Translations under genes and position numbers: made by a program | DNA from: Chitinophagales bacterium | GTDB lineage: Bacteria; Bacteroidota; Bacteroidia; Chitinophagales; UBA2359 | Assembly (NCBI GenBank): GCA_041392475.1 | Contig: JAWKLZ010000003.1 | Location: forward strand, 1 to 64,000 | Direction: 5' to 3' | Length of the DNA stretch: 64,000 bases | The notes under the pieces: generated by a model | What the model saw: only the letters and a program-made list of their open reading frames with translations | Told to the model about the DNA's origin: nothing | The model's database searches: none | In this document: piece by piece, positions 1 to 9,416 of the stretch | How the letters are laid out: the number at the start of each line of letters is the position of its first letter | How positions within the stretch are numbered: the first letter of the stretch is position 1

Positions 1-46
1 ATCCTTGGATTCAATAAACGTTTTTTTTCAAGCCAAAAAACTATCG

Positions 47-78
47 AAAGCCGAGCAAGAATGCTCGGCTTTTTTTGG
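47..78 (+). terminator. Rho-independent terminator of an upstream gene
   Basis: An 11-bp perfect stem (AAAGCCGAGCA at 47-57, TGCTCGGCTTT at 62-72) with a 4-nt loop runs straight into a T tract. It probably ends a gene lying before the window. A short open frame across it (5-244) is not believed to be a gene. Confidence 0.8.
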
Positions 79-281
79 TTTATCAAAAAATCCTCAACCC
101 AATTTTCTTCAAAAAAACCATTTCCCAAAAACCGAAGCATTTATACCAAAAGCCGAAGCCTATAAACCAACTACCGAAAACCCAAAAGCGGTCCTATTTT
201 TTACCCTTTTCTTTGCATCAGAATTAAACACGAAACACCCTTAAACAGCAACAATTCTTTTCTACACCTGAAATCGCAAAA

Positions 282-3185
282 ATGAAAATAGGACATACTT
301 TCTGCCTTCTTGTTTTACTCTTAAGTCCTTTTTGGAGCGAGATAAATGCACAGAATACAAGTTCTAAAGATATTGAAGTATCTTTTGCTCAAAGTGAAAT
401 CAATTTTGACTACGAATCAGGTGAATTATCCAATATTTTAAAAATAAAAAACCTTTCAAGCGTTCCTATTGAGGCACACATTGAAGTATTGATGCCTGAT
501 GGCTGGAGTTTAATTTTTGCATTGCCTCAAAAACTGACACTTCCACCCAATGCAGAAATCTTTTATCTAACGCTTGATTTTGCCATACCTGATGAAACAT
601 TGGGAGGCATAAAACATGAGGTGACTGCAAAAATCTTAACCAACAACGCAAAAAGTACCAGCTCCACTGTTTGCCATATTTCCATACCCGAAGTAAGGGA
701 TTGGAAAATATGGTCTGAAAAAAATGAAGTGTACATTCCTTCAAAAAGTAAAAAAATCCCTTTCAAGCTTCTCTTAAAAAATACTGGAAACCTTAAAGAA
801 ACCTTTAGTCTAAAATTTCAGCAAAATCCTAATTTAATTATTTCCAAAGGAATACGAAAAGGATTAGATTTATTGCCTGGACAAGACACTACCTTAATAT
901 ACGAGGCTCAGTATCTACCTTCCTCCAAACCCATTCAAACAATATCCATTCGCTTTGAAGCAAGTAATGCAGATTCCGATAAATCAGAAAAAGGAATGAT
1001 GACTTTTCTTTTATTAGAGGGACAATACAACCATGGTAATACGAAGAAAAAAAATGTCTCCATTGAAGTCTCAACAGGAAATATGGGGTCAACCAATACT
1101 ATCCATACAGGACTGAAAGCCAGCGGAGAAATTTCGGTAGGCAAAGAACGAGAGGTCAATTTTTCGATGACTTCCCAAGATATATTGCAGCCAGATACCG
1201 AAAATACACAGTATTTTATCCAATACAAAAGTAAAAAAATAAAGCTCGAAAGTCAAAATCAAATAGTCAAAGCGACTTATGGAAATGAAGAAAATACTTT
1301 TGAGAAATGGTCAATTGGTGCGATTCAAGACCTGAAAAGCGGACTCACTCAACTACAATACAAACAACAGAAATTATTGGTAGATACACGGCTTAGTGGT
1401 GGGCTAAATTTTTACAATGATTCACAAAATGGAGTTCAAATAGGAATCGCTAACCTTATGACTGACATCCCTATCCACAACAAAGGAAAATTGTACCTTT
1501 CACTTCAAGACATACTCATATCCGACAAAGGAAATGAAACTCCTTATACCACCAATTCCTTTCAGTATTTCCTTCGTTATGAAAGCAATCCCTCTTTGAA
1601 ATGGAAAACATACTTCCAGAGTAGTTACAACTCAGCACATCACCCTTATGGACAACAAAGTGTTCTGCAAGTACAAGCCCAAACAGCACATCAATCTCTG
1701 GATAAGAAACACCGCATAGCTATTGGAGGAGCAACCAACCAAAAAATGCCCAAAGCTTATGATAAGGGTGAACTCTTGCCACCTGAAAGCTACAGTAGAA
1801 ACCTTTTATCCTTCAATTACAATTATCTTTTTCTCCCCCAAATGAACATTGAAGTCGGAGGTCAATTTGAGCAATTGAACGCCAAACGCTTTTCTTCTTT
1901 GACCGAAACGAACCTTGATTATCAAACCAAAACTACTGAATGGTCGGTTGGAACTGCTTTCAAAAAGTATTTTTGGATGAATCTCAAACACAAACAATAC
2001 AGTATAGCAGATTTTGTATCTCCAGGGGAATTGTATTTATATAACAATCTGCCTACTTTCCGCACAACTGACTTTCGTACTCAGTTTCAACAAAACGCTC
2101 TTTCTATAGGATATCAATACCGCAAAGCGGATGACCACAGCCGGTTTTTAGCAAATACAGATGCTCAAAATTTGACCACAGAAGTTCACCATGCCCTTGC
2201 GCTAACCTATCAATCTCGGCGGGTTCTCGTAGGAGCAAAATATTATTCAACAAACAGAAACACTCGTTTGATAGTGCCTTTACATCTTCAGGGAGAGTGG
2301 TTTAAGAGGGCTTTAAAATGGAAGTTGTCAGCCAATGCCATGCATTTTTTCGATACCCAAACAACCACTTTTTTTTCACGTACTGACCTGGATTGGCGAT
2401 TCGCAAAAGGCTGGCATCTATTGTGTAAGGGTCAGCTTCTTCAAAAAAAGCAAATTGTAAATATAGAAGACCCCGAAACCATTCAAACTCAAAATACCAA
2501 ATTTGAACTTGGACTAAAAAAGAACTTTCACTTCGATCCTTTGGGCGACAAAACATACGACTTAGCCATTCAGTGCTTTAGGGATGAAAATGGCAATGGA
2601 ATATTTGACAAAGGCGAAACTTCAATACCAGATGTACGTTTGCATTTGACCCCTGTGAAAGACCCTTCTTTCCCCAACAACAATTTCAAGGAAGCCGCTA
2701 TTTTTTCAACTGCAAAAAATCAATCTCAATTTAAAAACTTACCACAAGGAGTTTATCAGTTATCTGTTCACCAACTTTTCCCTGACAATGATGGCTACTT
2801 CAATACCACTTCTGAATCTATTCGTATTGACTTGACAAGCAATAAAACTTTGCAATTGGCTTTTGGAAAAGGACGAGTAATCAAAGGCAAACTTAACATA
2901 AAAAGAGACGACAACTCTTCTTACGAAAGCCTACCAGTCAAAGGAATCAGAATCACCGCCACCAATCCAACAGGCAGAGCTTTCTCCGCACTAACCGATA
3001 AAAAAGGCAATTTCACAATTTTTGTACCCTTTAGTGATTATTACATCGTAGAAACAAATAACCCTTATGGAGAGGATTTTCAATTGACCAAAGGCTCCGA
3101 AAAAATAACTTTTTCAGGCAGTGAGGAAATACCTTTAGTCGAATTTTTGATTGAAGAAGCAGCAATAGAGATTGAGTGGAATTGA
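282..3185 (+). CDS. Large exported beta-rich protein with SdrD-B-like tail
   Basis: A 967-residue protein with a clear signal peptide (basic start, hydrophobic stretch, cut likely after EINAQ). Residues about 30-260 look like tandem Ig-like/NEW3-type domains (LKNTGNLKETFSLKF). The middle, about 260-780, is rich in alternating aromatic and polar residues, as in an outer-membrane beta barrel or usher-like protein. Near residue 765 is a calcium-loop motif, DENGNGIFDKGE, typical of SdrD B-like domains, followed by carboxypeptidase-regulatory-like beta domains (TDKKGNFTIFVPF). These suggest surface or outer-membrane placement; the exact role is unknown. It stands alone, after a terminator and before a 405-bp gap. 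It could be a usher-type secretion protein or an adhesin; I cannot decide between them. Confidence 0.75.
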   Translation: MKIGHTFCLLVLLLSPFWSEINAQNTSSKDIEVSFAQSEINFDYESGELSNILKIKNLSSVPIEAHIEVLMPDGWSLIFALPQKLTLPPNAEIFYLTLDFAIPDETLGGIKHEVTAKILTNNAKSTSSTVCHISIPEVRDWKIWSEKNEVYIPSKSKKIPFKLLLKNTGNLKETFSLKFQQNPNLIISKGIRKGLDLLPGQDTTLIYEAQYLPSSKPIQTISIRFEASNADSDKSEKGMMTFLLLEGQYNHGNTKKKNVSIEVSTGNMGSTNTIHTGLKASGEISVGKEREVNFSMTSQDILQPDTENTQYFIQYKSKKIKLESQNQIVKATYGNEENTFEKWSIGAIQDLKSGLTQLQYKQQKLLVDTRLSGGLNFYNDSQNGVQIGIANLMTDIPIHNKGKLYLSLQDILISDKGNETPYTTNSFQYFLRYESNPSLKWKTYFQSSYNSAHHPYGQQSVLQVQAQTAHQSLDKKHRIAIGGATNQKMPKAYDKGELLPPESYSRNLLSFNYNYLFLPQMNIEVGGQFEQLNAKRFSSLTETNLDYQTKTTEWSVGTAFKKYFWMNLKHKQYSIADFVSPGELYLYNNLPTFRTTDFRTQFQQNALSIGYQYRKADDHSRFLANTDAQNLTTEVHHALALTYQSRRVLVGAKYYSTNRNTRLIVPLHLQGEWFKRALKWKLSANAMHFFDTQTTTFFSRTDLDWRFAKGWHLLCKGQLLQKKQIVNIEDPETIQTQNTKFELGLKKNFHFDPLGDKTYDLAIQCFRDENGNGIFDKGETSIPDVRLHLTPVKDPSFPNNNFKEAAIFSTAKNQSQFKNLPQGVYQLSVHQLFPDNDGYFNTTSESIRIDLTSNKTLQLAFGKGRVIKGKLNIKRDDNSSYESLPVKGIRITATNPTGRAFSALTDKKGNFTIFVPFSDYYIVETNNPYGEDFQLTKGSEKITFSGSEEIPLVEFLIEEAAIEIEWN

Positions 3186-3458
3186 AACCCGTAGATTGGG
3201 AAATTGTGCTTTTGAAGTTGCAGAGTCCATCACCCACAAACGAGATTTTGAACATTTGAGAAGTGCTTTCTTCAAAGTAAATTATTTAGCGGCTTGTTTG
3301 ACCCCATATCCAATATGACAATAATCATTCAAAAAGCAAACGCTCGTCATTAGTAGTTTACCGATACTGCATTACTTTACATCCATGAACATTATTTTTT
3401 TTTTGAAAGACTATCATTGTTAGGAATGGTGAAGAATATCCTTCATATTTAGGGCGAA
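3186..3458. other. Intergenic stretch before the sdh operon
   Basis: No convincing gene. The stretch AGATTTTGAACATTT near 3250 recurs near 6990 just after sdhB; in both places one frame reads DFEHL, perhaps the tail of a lost gene. The palindrome at 3459-3535 follows. No good TTG-N19-TAnnTTTG promoter for sdhC was found. Confidence 0.4.
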
Positions 3459-3535
3459 GACTTTTGAAGTTTAATCTTTTATTGACAATTGACTATCATT
3501 GCAATAGAGATTCCTTGAAACAAAACTTCAAAAGG
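3459..3535. repeat. Dispersed palindromic repeat, copy R1
   Basis: The arms are GACTTTTGAAGTTT (from 3459) and AAAACTTCAAAAGG (to about 3535), with TTGCAATAGAGA inside. The reverse complement of 44545-44620 matches this copy along most of its length, so it is a mobile or structured repeat rather than a chance terminator. No T tract follows directly. Confidence 0.65.
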
Positions 3536-3590
3536 CTAAATCAGCAAGTTAATTTTTGAGCCTCACTAAGTAAAAATCACAAGAAACATC

Positions 3591-4250
3591 ATGGATCTAT
3601 TTTTTAGGAAAAGTATCATTGCAGCTACGGGGCTGTTTCTTTGCCTGTTTCTCATTGTACACTTATCTGCCAATTGCATTTTACTTTTGCCAGAAACAAC
3701 CGCAAGGGAAATGTACAATTCCTACTCAACTTTATTGCGTGAAAACCCACTGATTAAACTGGTTGCTTACGCATTATATTTGTCGATTATTTTACACACG
3801 GTCTATGCCTTATTGGTAACACTCCACAATAGAAAAGCCAAACCTCAAAAATATGCAGTCAATCACACAAATGAAAACAGCTCTTGGACCTCGCAAAATA
3901 TGGGCTTAATCGGCATCTTCATTCTACTTTTCATAGTCGTTCATTTGGCGAATTTTTGGGCAAGAATAAAATTGGGAATGGGAGAAGGTGTCGGTGTAGA
4001 TAGCTTGGGGAATAAAGATGTTTACGAAGTGACGAGCAGTTTATTTCACAATATCTACTATGTGGTATTTTATTCTATTCTGATGATTCCTTTGGGTTTT
4101 CACTTACACCACGGATTGAAGAGTGCTTTCAAGACACTTGGATTTTACCATAAAAATGGATTGAAAATCGTATCAAAAGTAGCTTTGGTCTATGCCCTTA
4201 TTGTTTCCATTTTATTTGGAATCATTCCATTTATCGTTTACTTCAAATAG
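3591..4250 (+). CDS. sdhC: Succinate dehydrogenase cytochrome b subunit
   Basis: Membrane anchor of complex II (succinate:quinone oxidoreductase), 219 residues. About five hydrophobic segments are visible (residues about 9-30, 58-78, 103-124, 155-175, 195-217). The His residues near the membrane spans (VHLSAN, LHTVYA, VVHLAN, LHHGLK) are the likely axial ligands of two b haems. This one-chain, five-helix form is the type-B cytochrome b558 anchor usual in Bacteroidota and epsilon-proteobacteria. The flavoprotein gene starts 10 nt downstream, so it heads a sdhCAB operon. The start at 3591 gives the normal MDLFFRKSII opening. Confidence 0.93.
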   Translation: MDLFFRKSIIAATGLFLCLFLIVHLSANCILLLPETTAREMYNSYSTLLRENPLIKLVAYALYLSIILHTVYALLVTLHNRKAKPQKYAVNHTNENSSWTSQNMGLIGIFILLFIVVHLANFWARIKLGMGEGVGVDSLGNKDVYEVTSSLFHNIYYVVFYSILMIPLGFHLHHGLKSAFKTLGFYHKNGLKIVSKVALVYALIVSILFGIIPFIVYFK

Positions 4251-4260
4251 AAATAAGATT

Positions 4261-6171
4261 ATGATGTTAGATGCAAAAGTTCCAGAAGGAAAATTGGAGG
4301 AAAAATGGCGCAATTATCAAGTCAAAAGCAAACTGATAAATCCTGCCAATAAGAAAAAATTGAATGTCATTGTTGTCGGTTCGGGCTTGTCGGGAGCAGG
4401 TGCAGCCGCAACTCTTGCCGAGTTGGGATATGATGTGCAGTGTTTTTGCTATCAAGATTCTGCTCGGCGAGCACATTCTGTTGCCGCTCAAGGTGGTGTA
4501 AATGCTGCAAAAAATTACCAACATGATGGCGATAGTGTTTGGCGAATGTTTTACGATACACTCAAAGGGGGCGATTTTCGGTCTAGAGAAGCGAATACCT
4601 ACCGTTTGGCAGAACTGTCTTCTCCACTGATTGACCACTTTACACAACAAGGCGTTCCGTTTGCGAGAGAATACGGAGGTGTTTTGGTGAATCGGAGTTT
4701 TGGAGGGGTGCAAGTCCAGCGAACATTCTATGCAAGGGGACAAACTGGGCAACAGCTTTTATTGGCGGCTTATTCGCAATTGTCCAAAATGGTTAGAGCC
4801 AAAAAAGTCACGATGTTCCCACGAACAGAAATGTTGGATTTGGTGGTCATTGAAGGAAAAGCAAAAGGAATCATTGCAAGGGATTTGATCAGCGGTGAAA
4901 TCAAACGTTTTGCAGCGGATGCAGTGGTACTGGCAACTGGTGGATATTCACGGGTTTTTAGGTTATCGACTTTGGCGATTGGCTGCAACGGAAGTGCGAT
5001 TTGGAAAGCACACAAAAAGGGGGCATTTTTCGCTGCACCAAGTTTCACCCAAATTCACCCGACTGCTTTGCCACAATCAAGTGAGGCACAATCAAAACTG
5101 ACTTTGATGTCCGAATCCTTGAGAAATGATGGACGAATTTGGGTACCCAAACAAAAAAGCGACACTCGAATAGCCAACGATATTCCCGAAAGTGAAAGAG
5201 ATTATTATTTGGAAAGACGCTATCCAAGTTTTGGAAATTTAGCCCCTCGGGACATTGCTTCAAGAGCTGCAAAAGAAAGAATTGATGCGGGTTATGGTGT
5301 TGGTAGATTGAAGAATGCAGTTTATTTGGACTTCAAACATGCGATTGAAAGGTTTGGAGAAGAAACAATTAGAGATAGATATGGCAATCTTTTTACGATG
5401 TATCAGAAAATTACGGGTGTCGATGCCTACAAACAACCCATGCAGATTTCTCCCGCTGCTCATTTCTCGATGGGTGGATTGTGGGTCGATTATGAATTGA
5501 TGACAACGATTCCAGGCTTGTATGCTATTGGAGAATGCAACTTTTCTGACCACGGAGCGAATCGCTTGGGTGCAAATTCATTGCTTCAAGCCAGTGTTGA
5601 TGGTTATTTCATTCTACCCAATACAATTAACAATTACCTCGCTTCAGAATTGAAGTCTGAACAGCTAACAACGGAACACCCCGAATTTGCGAAAGCAGAA
5701 AAGGAGGTGACCGAATATGTACGCCGCATATTATCGGTCAATGGAACGAAAACCGTCGACCATTTTCACAGAGAGTTGGGCAAGGTGATGTGGCAAGAAT
5801 GTGCGATGAGTCGAAACAAAGCGGGTTTGGAAAAAGCGATTCTACAAATTGAAGCGATTCGTGAGGAATTTTGGCGTGGGGTGAAAGTCACTGGCGAAGC
5901 GGATGAGATGAACACAGAGCTGGAAAAAGCACTTCGTTTGGCGGACTTTATCGAACTCGGAATTTTGATGTGTACCGACGCTTTGCAGAGAGAAGAATCA
6001 TGTGGCGCACATTTTCGTGAAGAATATCAAACAGAAGAAGGTGAAGCCGTTAGAATAGACGAAGAGTATGCCTATGTATCTGCTTGGGAATATGCAAATG
6101 GCGATTTTAAACTGCACAAAGAAACATTGAATTTTGAATTTGTTAAACCTTCCGTAAGGAGTTATAAATAA
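4261..6171 (+). CDS. sdhA: Succinate dehydrogenase flavoprotein subunit
   Basis: Catalytic subunit that oxidises succinate to fumarate, 636 residues. It has an FAD-binding dinucleotide fold (VVGSGLSGAGAA near residue 41), the covalent-FAD histidine motif RRAHSVAAQGG, the substrate-site segment FTQIHPTALP, the catalytic region NLAPRDIASRAAKE, and the second FAD segment GECNFSDHGANRLGANSL. The start is set at ATG 4261, 10 nt after the sdhC stop; the open frame runs further upstream but that would overlap sdhC. The sequence style (MQISPAAHFSMGGLWVD) matches the Bacteroidota SdhA/FrdA type. sdhB follows after 7 nt. Confidence 0.96.
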   Translation: MMLDAKVPEGKLEEKWRNYQVKSKLINPANKKKLNVIVVGSGLSGAGAAATLAELGYDVQCFCYQDSARRAHSVAAQGGVNAAKNYQHDGDSVWRMFYDTLKGGDFRSREANTYRLAELSSPLIDHFTQQGVPFAREYGGVLVNRSFGGVQVQRTFYARGQTGQQLLLAAYSQLSKMVRAKKVTMFPRTEMLDLVVIEGKAKGIIARDLISGEIKRFAADAVVLATGGYSRVFRLSTLAIGCNGSAIWKAHKKGAFFAAPSFTQIHPTALPQSSEAQSKLTLMSESLRNDGRIWVPKQKSDTRIANDIPESERDYYLERRYPSFGNLAPRDIASRAAKERIDAGYGVGRLKNAVYLDFKHAIERFGEETIRDRYGNLFTMYQKITGVDAYKQPMQISPAAHFSMGGLWVDYELMTTIPGLYAIGECNFSDHGANRLGANSLLQASVDGYFILPNTINNYLASELKSEQLTTEHPEFAKAEKEVTEYVRRILSVNGTKTVDHFHRELGKVMWQECAMSRNKAGLEKAILQIEAIREEFWRGVKVTGEADEMNTELEKALRLADFIELGILMCTDALQREESCGAHFREEYQTEEGEAVRIDEEYAYVSAWEYANGDFKLHKETLNFEFVKPSVRSYK

Positions 6172-6178
6172 TAAACAG

Positions 6179-6922
6179 ATGAAAGTAACATTCCGAATTT
6201 GGAGACAAAACAATCCTACTCAAAAAGGGGGCTTCAAAGAGTATGAAGTGACCGACCTTACAGAAGATATGTCATTTTTGGAAGCCTTGGATCACTTGAA
6301 TGAAATCTTGGTTTTGAAAAATGAAAAAGTGATTGCTTATGAATACGATTGTCGAGAAGGTATTTGTGGACAATGCGGCGTATTCATCAATGGTCGAGCG
6401 CATGGGCCACATCAAAATATGACGACTTGCCAACTGCACATGAGAAGTTTTCAGGAGGGTGAAACGATTACAGTCGAACCGTGGCGGGCAGATGCTTTTC
6501 CAATTATCAAGGACTTGGTGGTTGACCGTTCTGCCTTCGATAGAATCATCGAACAAGGTGCTTACATCACTGCCAAAACTGGAACTGCGCCAGAAGCGAA
6601 TGCTATTTTGATTGGAAAAGAAATTTCAGATAAAGCGATGGATGCAGCAGCCTGTATTGGTTGTGGAGCCTGTGTCGCTACCTGCAAAAACTCTTCGGCT
6701 GCCCTATTTACTTCCGCCAAAATCAACCACTTAAATTCTCTTCCACAAGGTAAACCCGAAGAGCATCGCCGAGTTTTGGATATGACCGCTCAAATGGCAA
6801 AAGAGGGCTTCGGTCATTGCTCCTTTACAGGTGCTTGTGAAGTTGAATGTCCTGAAGGTATTTCGATTGTGAATATTGCTGAAATGAACGCCAGATATAT
6901 GAAAGCGAAATTGTTTGGGTGA
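6179..6922 (+). CDS. sdhB: Succinate dehydrogenase iron-sulfur subunit
   Basis: Electron-transfer subunit of complex II, 247 residues. The N-terminal ferredoxin domain carries the [2Fe-2S] motif CREGICGQCG (residues about 60-69). The C-terminal half has CIGCGACVATCK for the [4Fe-4S] cluster and CSFTGACEVECPEG for the remaining cluster ligands. It passes electrons from SdhA flavin to quinone at SdhC. It is the last gene of sdhCAB, and the accessory block begins about 90 nt after its stop. No clear terminator follows. Confidence 0.95.
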   Translation: MKVTFRIWRQNNPTQKGGFKEYEVTDLTEDMSFLEALDHLNEILVLKNEKVIAYEYDCREGICGQCGVFINGRAHGPHQNMTTCQLHMRSFQEGETITVEPWRADAFPIIKDLVVDRSAFDRIIEQGAYITAKTGTAPEANAILIGKEISDKAMDAAACIGCGACVATCKNSSAALFTSAKINHLNSLPQGKPEEHRRVLDMTAQMAKEGFGHCSFTGACEVECPEGISIVNIAEMNARYMKAKLFG

Positions 6923-7007
6923 TTTGGCGACTAGGCAGAGGAGAGGATTAGATGCAAAGAAATAGAGTTGGAAGCTTAAAACCACCACCGACCAAGATTT
7001 TGAACAT

Positions 7008-7148
7008 TTAGAGGGTGTTTTTTTGATTGTCCCAAAACTCGTTTTGTGCCTTGTAAGGAGTGCGTTGATGTGTATCAAGTATTTGTTGTTCGTCCTCTTG
7101 TGTCCATTCTTTAATAATAATTGCTAAAATTGGAAGTAGTTTCTTCAT
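7008..7148 (-). pseudogene. Truncated cassette gene at the left edge of the block
   Basis: A 46-residue minus-strand frame starts at ATG 7148 (MKKLLPILAIIIKEW) just downstream of attC-like site A and stops at 7008, where the accessory block meets core DNA. No family recognised. Its position, directly after a cassette boundary and with no further boundary behind it, suggests the surviving N-terminal end of the last cassette gene. It might be a real small peptide gene. Confidence 0.3.
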
Positions 7149-7167
7149 TTTTTTCTTTTTTGGTTGC

Positions 7168-7250
7168 AGCGAACTCAAAGGAATGTCTGCTCTCACCCCA
7201 TATTCGGCTAATCGACTAACTTTGATAGCGCAGACATTTCTTTGAACGAA
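7168..7250 (-). repeat. attC-like cassette boundary A
   Basis: Arms GAACTCAAAGGAATGTCTG (7171-7189) and GCGCAGACATTTCTTTGAAC form an imperfect hairpin around a 35-nt centre. The same arms recur in B-E with unrelated centres in C, D and E. Conserved arms with a variable centre is the integron attC pattern, though the outer core boxes only partly fit RYYYAAC/GTTRRRY. Downstream is a weak copy of the minus-strand promoter found in modules C and E (here TATATTTA). Confidence 0.5.
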
Positions 7251-7447
7251 ATTGGGGTATAGGGGAAAGGCTTTTTGTTTTGATCTGTGTGCTGTAAATA
7301 TAGACAAATTTTGTTTTGGAGCAAAAAACACACATTGCAGTAGAGGTATATTTTTATAAAAAGGGGCAAGTGATGGTAAAGTAATTCTTTATGAAGCGGT
7401 TTTGGTGGTTTGAGAAACCTCTGAGGCTGGGCTTTCTATTGATCGCT

Positions 7448-7597
7448 AAAGATTTTCCGAACTTGTTTGTGCATTGGTAGTACGGCTATACTCCTTGATA
7501 TGTTTCTAATCCTGAAGAACCGTATGAATCGAGAGGTTCACGTACGGTTCTGTGAGAGGGTAGGGAACTGTTTGGTCAGTTCCCCGCTCTACTCGAC
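7448..7597 (+). mobile_element. Group II intron 3' remnant, family A copy 1
   Basis: Contains a group II domain V hairpin (AACCGTATG, loop, CACGTACGGTTC at about 7519-7552), TGTGAGAGG, then a domain VI hairpin (GGGAACTG/CAGTTCCCC) and the 3' end CTACTCGAC. The splice-end AC at 7597 falls just before the SDR stop codon. Before domain V is the tail of an intron-encoded protein, here broken by TAG in HW(stop)YGYTP. Everything 5' of about 7448 differs from the other three copies, so this is the most degraded one. Confidence 0.75.
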
Positions 7598-7598
7598 T

Positions 7599-8411
7599 TT
7601 ACTTTTCCAATTGCTTGTTCATCATTGCAAAGAACTCTTCGTCCGTCATTTTTTTTCTACTATCAAGCAGGAAATTGGCATCACCTCCTGCTCTGTATCT
7701 CAATTGATTAGTATCGTCTGTCACTGCATTGTAGATAACTTCTGCCACTAAACTGGGTGGTGAAACGGTGTTTTCGGGGTTTTGCCATTGTTTCATTAAT
7801 GCGCCAATAATCGGTTGGTACTCGGCAATATCACCCGCTTGAAAATCGAACGAACGTCCCCCGAAATCTGTCGCAATAAATCCAGGTTCTACAATTTTAA
7901 CTTTTACACCAATTTCACTCATTTCATAATGCAGTGATTCCGAAATACCCTCAACCGCAAACTTAGTTCCGTGATAAAGGGAACCCAAAGCAAAGGTCAT
8001 TTGTCCGCCTATGGATGAGATATTGACAATAACTCCGTCCTTATTTGCTCTAAAATGTGGAATAATGGCTTTTGTTACGTCCATTAACCCTATGACATTA
8101 GTATTGAATTGCTTGATGATGTTTTCTCTTGGGAATGATTCCAATGGCCCATAAGCTCCATAGCCTGCATTATTCACAATTGCGTCTATTCTTTCAAAAC
8201 TGGAAATACCATTTTTAATAGCCTGATCTATGGATTCCAAATCAAGAACATCCAACCTTTCCAATTGCACATTCTCCAATTTATTCAATTCTGTCTCTTT
8301 TTCTGGCGTTCGCATTGTAGCAATTACATTCCAACCTTGCTCTTGAAAATGAATGGCTGTTGCCTTGCCAATTCCGCTACTTGCTCCAGTAATTAATATG
8401 GTTTTGCTCAT
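7599..8411 (-). CDS. Short-chain dehydrogenase/reductase (SDR 1)
   Basis: A 270-residue classical SDR: cofactor motif TGASSGIG at residues 7-14, NNAG near 84, catalytic Ser (NISSIGG) and the Y-x3-K pair in SLYHGTKFA, then the VEPGFIATD loop. It is a cytosolic NAD(P)H-dependent oxidoreductase of unknown substrate. One nucleotide separates it from SDR 2 upstream, so they are co-transcribed, probably under the AraC regulator at 9417-10325. Its stop codon lies two bases from the 3' end of intron remnant A1, so an insertion happened right at the gene end. Confidence 0.88.
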   Translation of the reverse strand: MSKTILITGASSGIGKATAIHFQEQGWNVIATMRTPEKETELNKLENVQLERLDVLDLESIDQAIKNGISSFERIDAIVNNAGYGAYGPLESFPRENIIKQFNTNVIGLMDVTKAIIPHFRANKDGVIVNISSIGGQMTFALGSLYHGTKFAVEGISESLHYEMSEIGVKVKIVEPGFIATDFGGRSFDFQAGDIAEYQPIIGALMKQWQNPENTVSPPSLVAEVIYNAVTDDTNQLRYRAGGDANFLLDSRKKMTDEEFFAMMNKQLEK

Positions 8412-8412
8412 T

Positions 8413-9288
8413 TTAATCTTTGTTTAGGGTGAGTAGGTTATCCACACCGTTTGCCGTGTAGATTGCCTTTGTCGTCTCGTTTAATACTTTGTTGTAGTTT
8501 TCGATAGCTTGTTTCAGTCCAGAAAAATCGACTACCGTTCTAAAAGGCTTTTCACCAAATGGAATTTCAACTAAAGCAGACACTGCTTCTGCCACTCGTT
8601 CAGGTCTTTGTTCAGGGATAGATTCTACATAAGCAACGTAACCATTTAATGCCGTTTCTGGCAGGCTTGCCATTTCGCCATATTGGGTTAAACGTTCTGT
8701 ATCACTTGGTGTTATCATTCCACTCATAAAGCCTGTTGGAAATCCACCTGGTTCTACGATACAAGATTCAATTCCAAATCCTGAAAGTTCAGCTCTGTAA
8801 CCTTCTGCCAAAGATTCTAATGCATATTTTGAAGCTGAATAAGACGCAAGAAATGGGGTAGTGACTCTGCCTATGCAGCTTGAAGTGTGAATGATAGTTC
8901 CCTTCCCTTGATTTCTTAAATGGGGCAAAACTGCTCTCATAAGGCGTTGTACACCAAAAACATTCACGTCAAACATTCTTTGAATGTCACCAGCAGTAAA
9001 ACATTCAAGAATTCCATTTGCTCCAATGCCTGCATTGTTGAAAACGGTATCTAAACCTCCCATTGTTTCTATGGCTGAATTCACTCCTGAAATAACGCTT
9101 TCTTCCTTGGTGATATCCATTTCAACGAGTGTAACACCTTTTGATTTTAATTCATTGGCGACAACTTCATTTTTTCCTTGCATAGAACGCATTGTTCCCA
9201 CAACTTGATGTCCGTTTTCTACTAATTGAATGCAAGTCAAGCTTCCAAAAGCTCCGCTTGCTCCAGTTACTAAAATTTTATGTTTCAT
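8413..9288 (-). CDS. Short-chain dehydrogenase/reductase (SDR 2)
   Basis: A 291-residue SDR with TGASGAFG at residues 7-14, NNAG, a catalytic serine in HTSSCIG and the Y-x3-K motif in SYSASKYALE. The last Gly of the cofactor motif keeps the TGxxxxxG pattern. It is clearly paralogous to SDR 3 at 27495-28367: both share VVGTMRS, LVEMD, FDVNVFGVQR and VEPGGFPT-type segments. It forms a packet with AraC upstream and SDR 1 downstream. Substrate unknown; these small SDRs next to AraC genes often handle ketones or aldehydes (inference). Confidence 0.88.
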   Translation of the reverse strand: MKHKILVTGASGAFGSLTCIQLVENGHQVVGTMRSMQGKNEVVANELKSKGVTLVEMDITKEESVISGVNSAIETMGGLDTVFNNAGIGANGILECFTAGDIQRMFDVNVFGVQRLMRAVLPHLRNQGKGTIIHTSSCIGRVTTPFLASYSASKYALESLAEGYRAELSGFGIESCIVEPGGFPTGFMSGMITPSDTERLTQYGEMASLPETALNGYVAYVESIPEQRPERVAEAVSALVEIPFGEKPFRTVVDFSGLKQAIENYNKVLNETTKAIYTANGVDNLLTLNKD

Positions 9289-9416
9289 CTTTTTTAATTT
9301 TTAATGAATTGATGAAACAAATATCAGATGAATATGAGCGTTGCCTTAACACTAAAAGAGGAAGGTTAAACACAAATCGCAGAAACAATAAAGGAAGCTG
9401 TTTTGCTTTCTTTTGT

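Noticed and set aside
5..244. 79-residue open frame at the window start
   Set aside because: It crosses a strong terminator (47-78), has repetitive low-complexity composition and no recognisable features.
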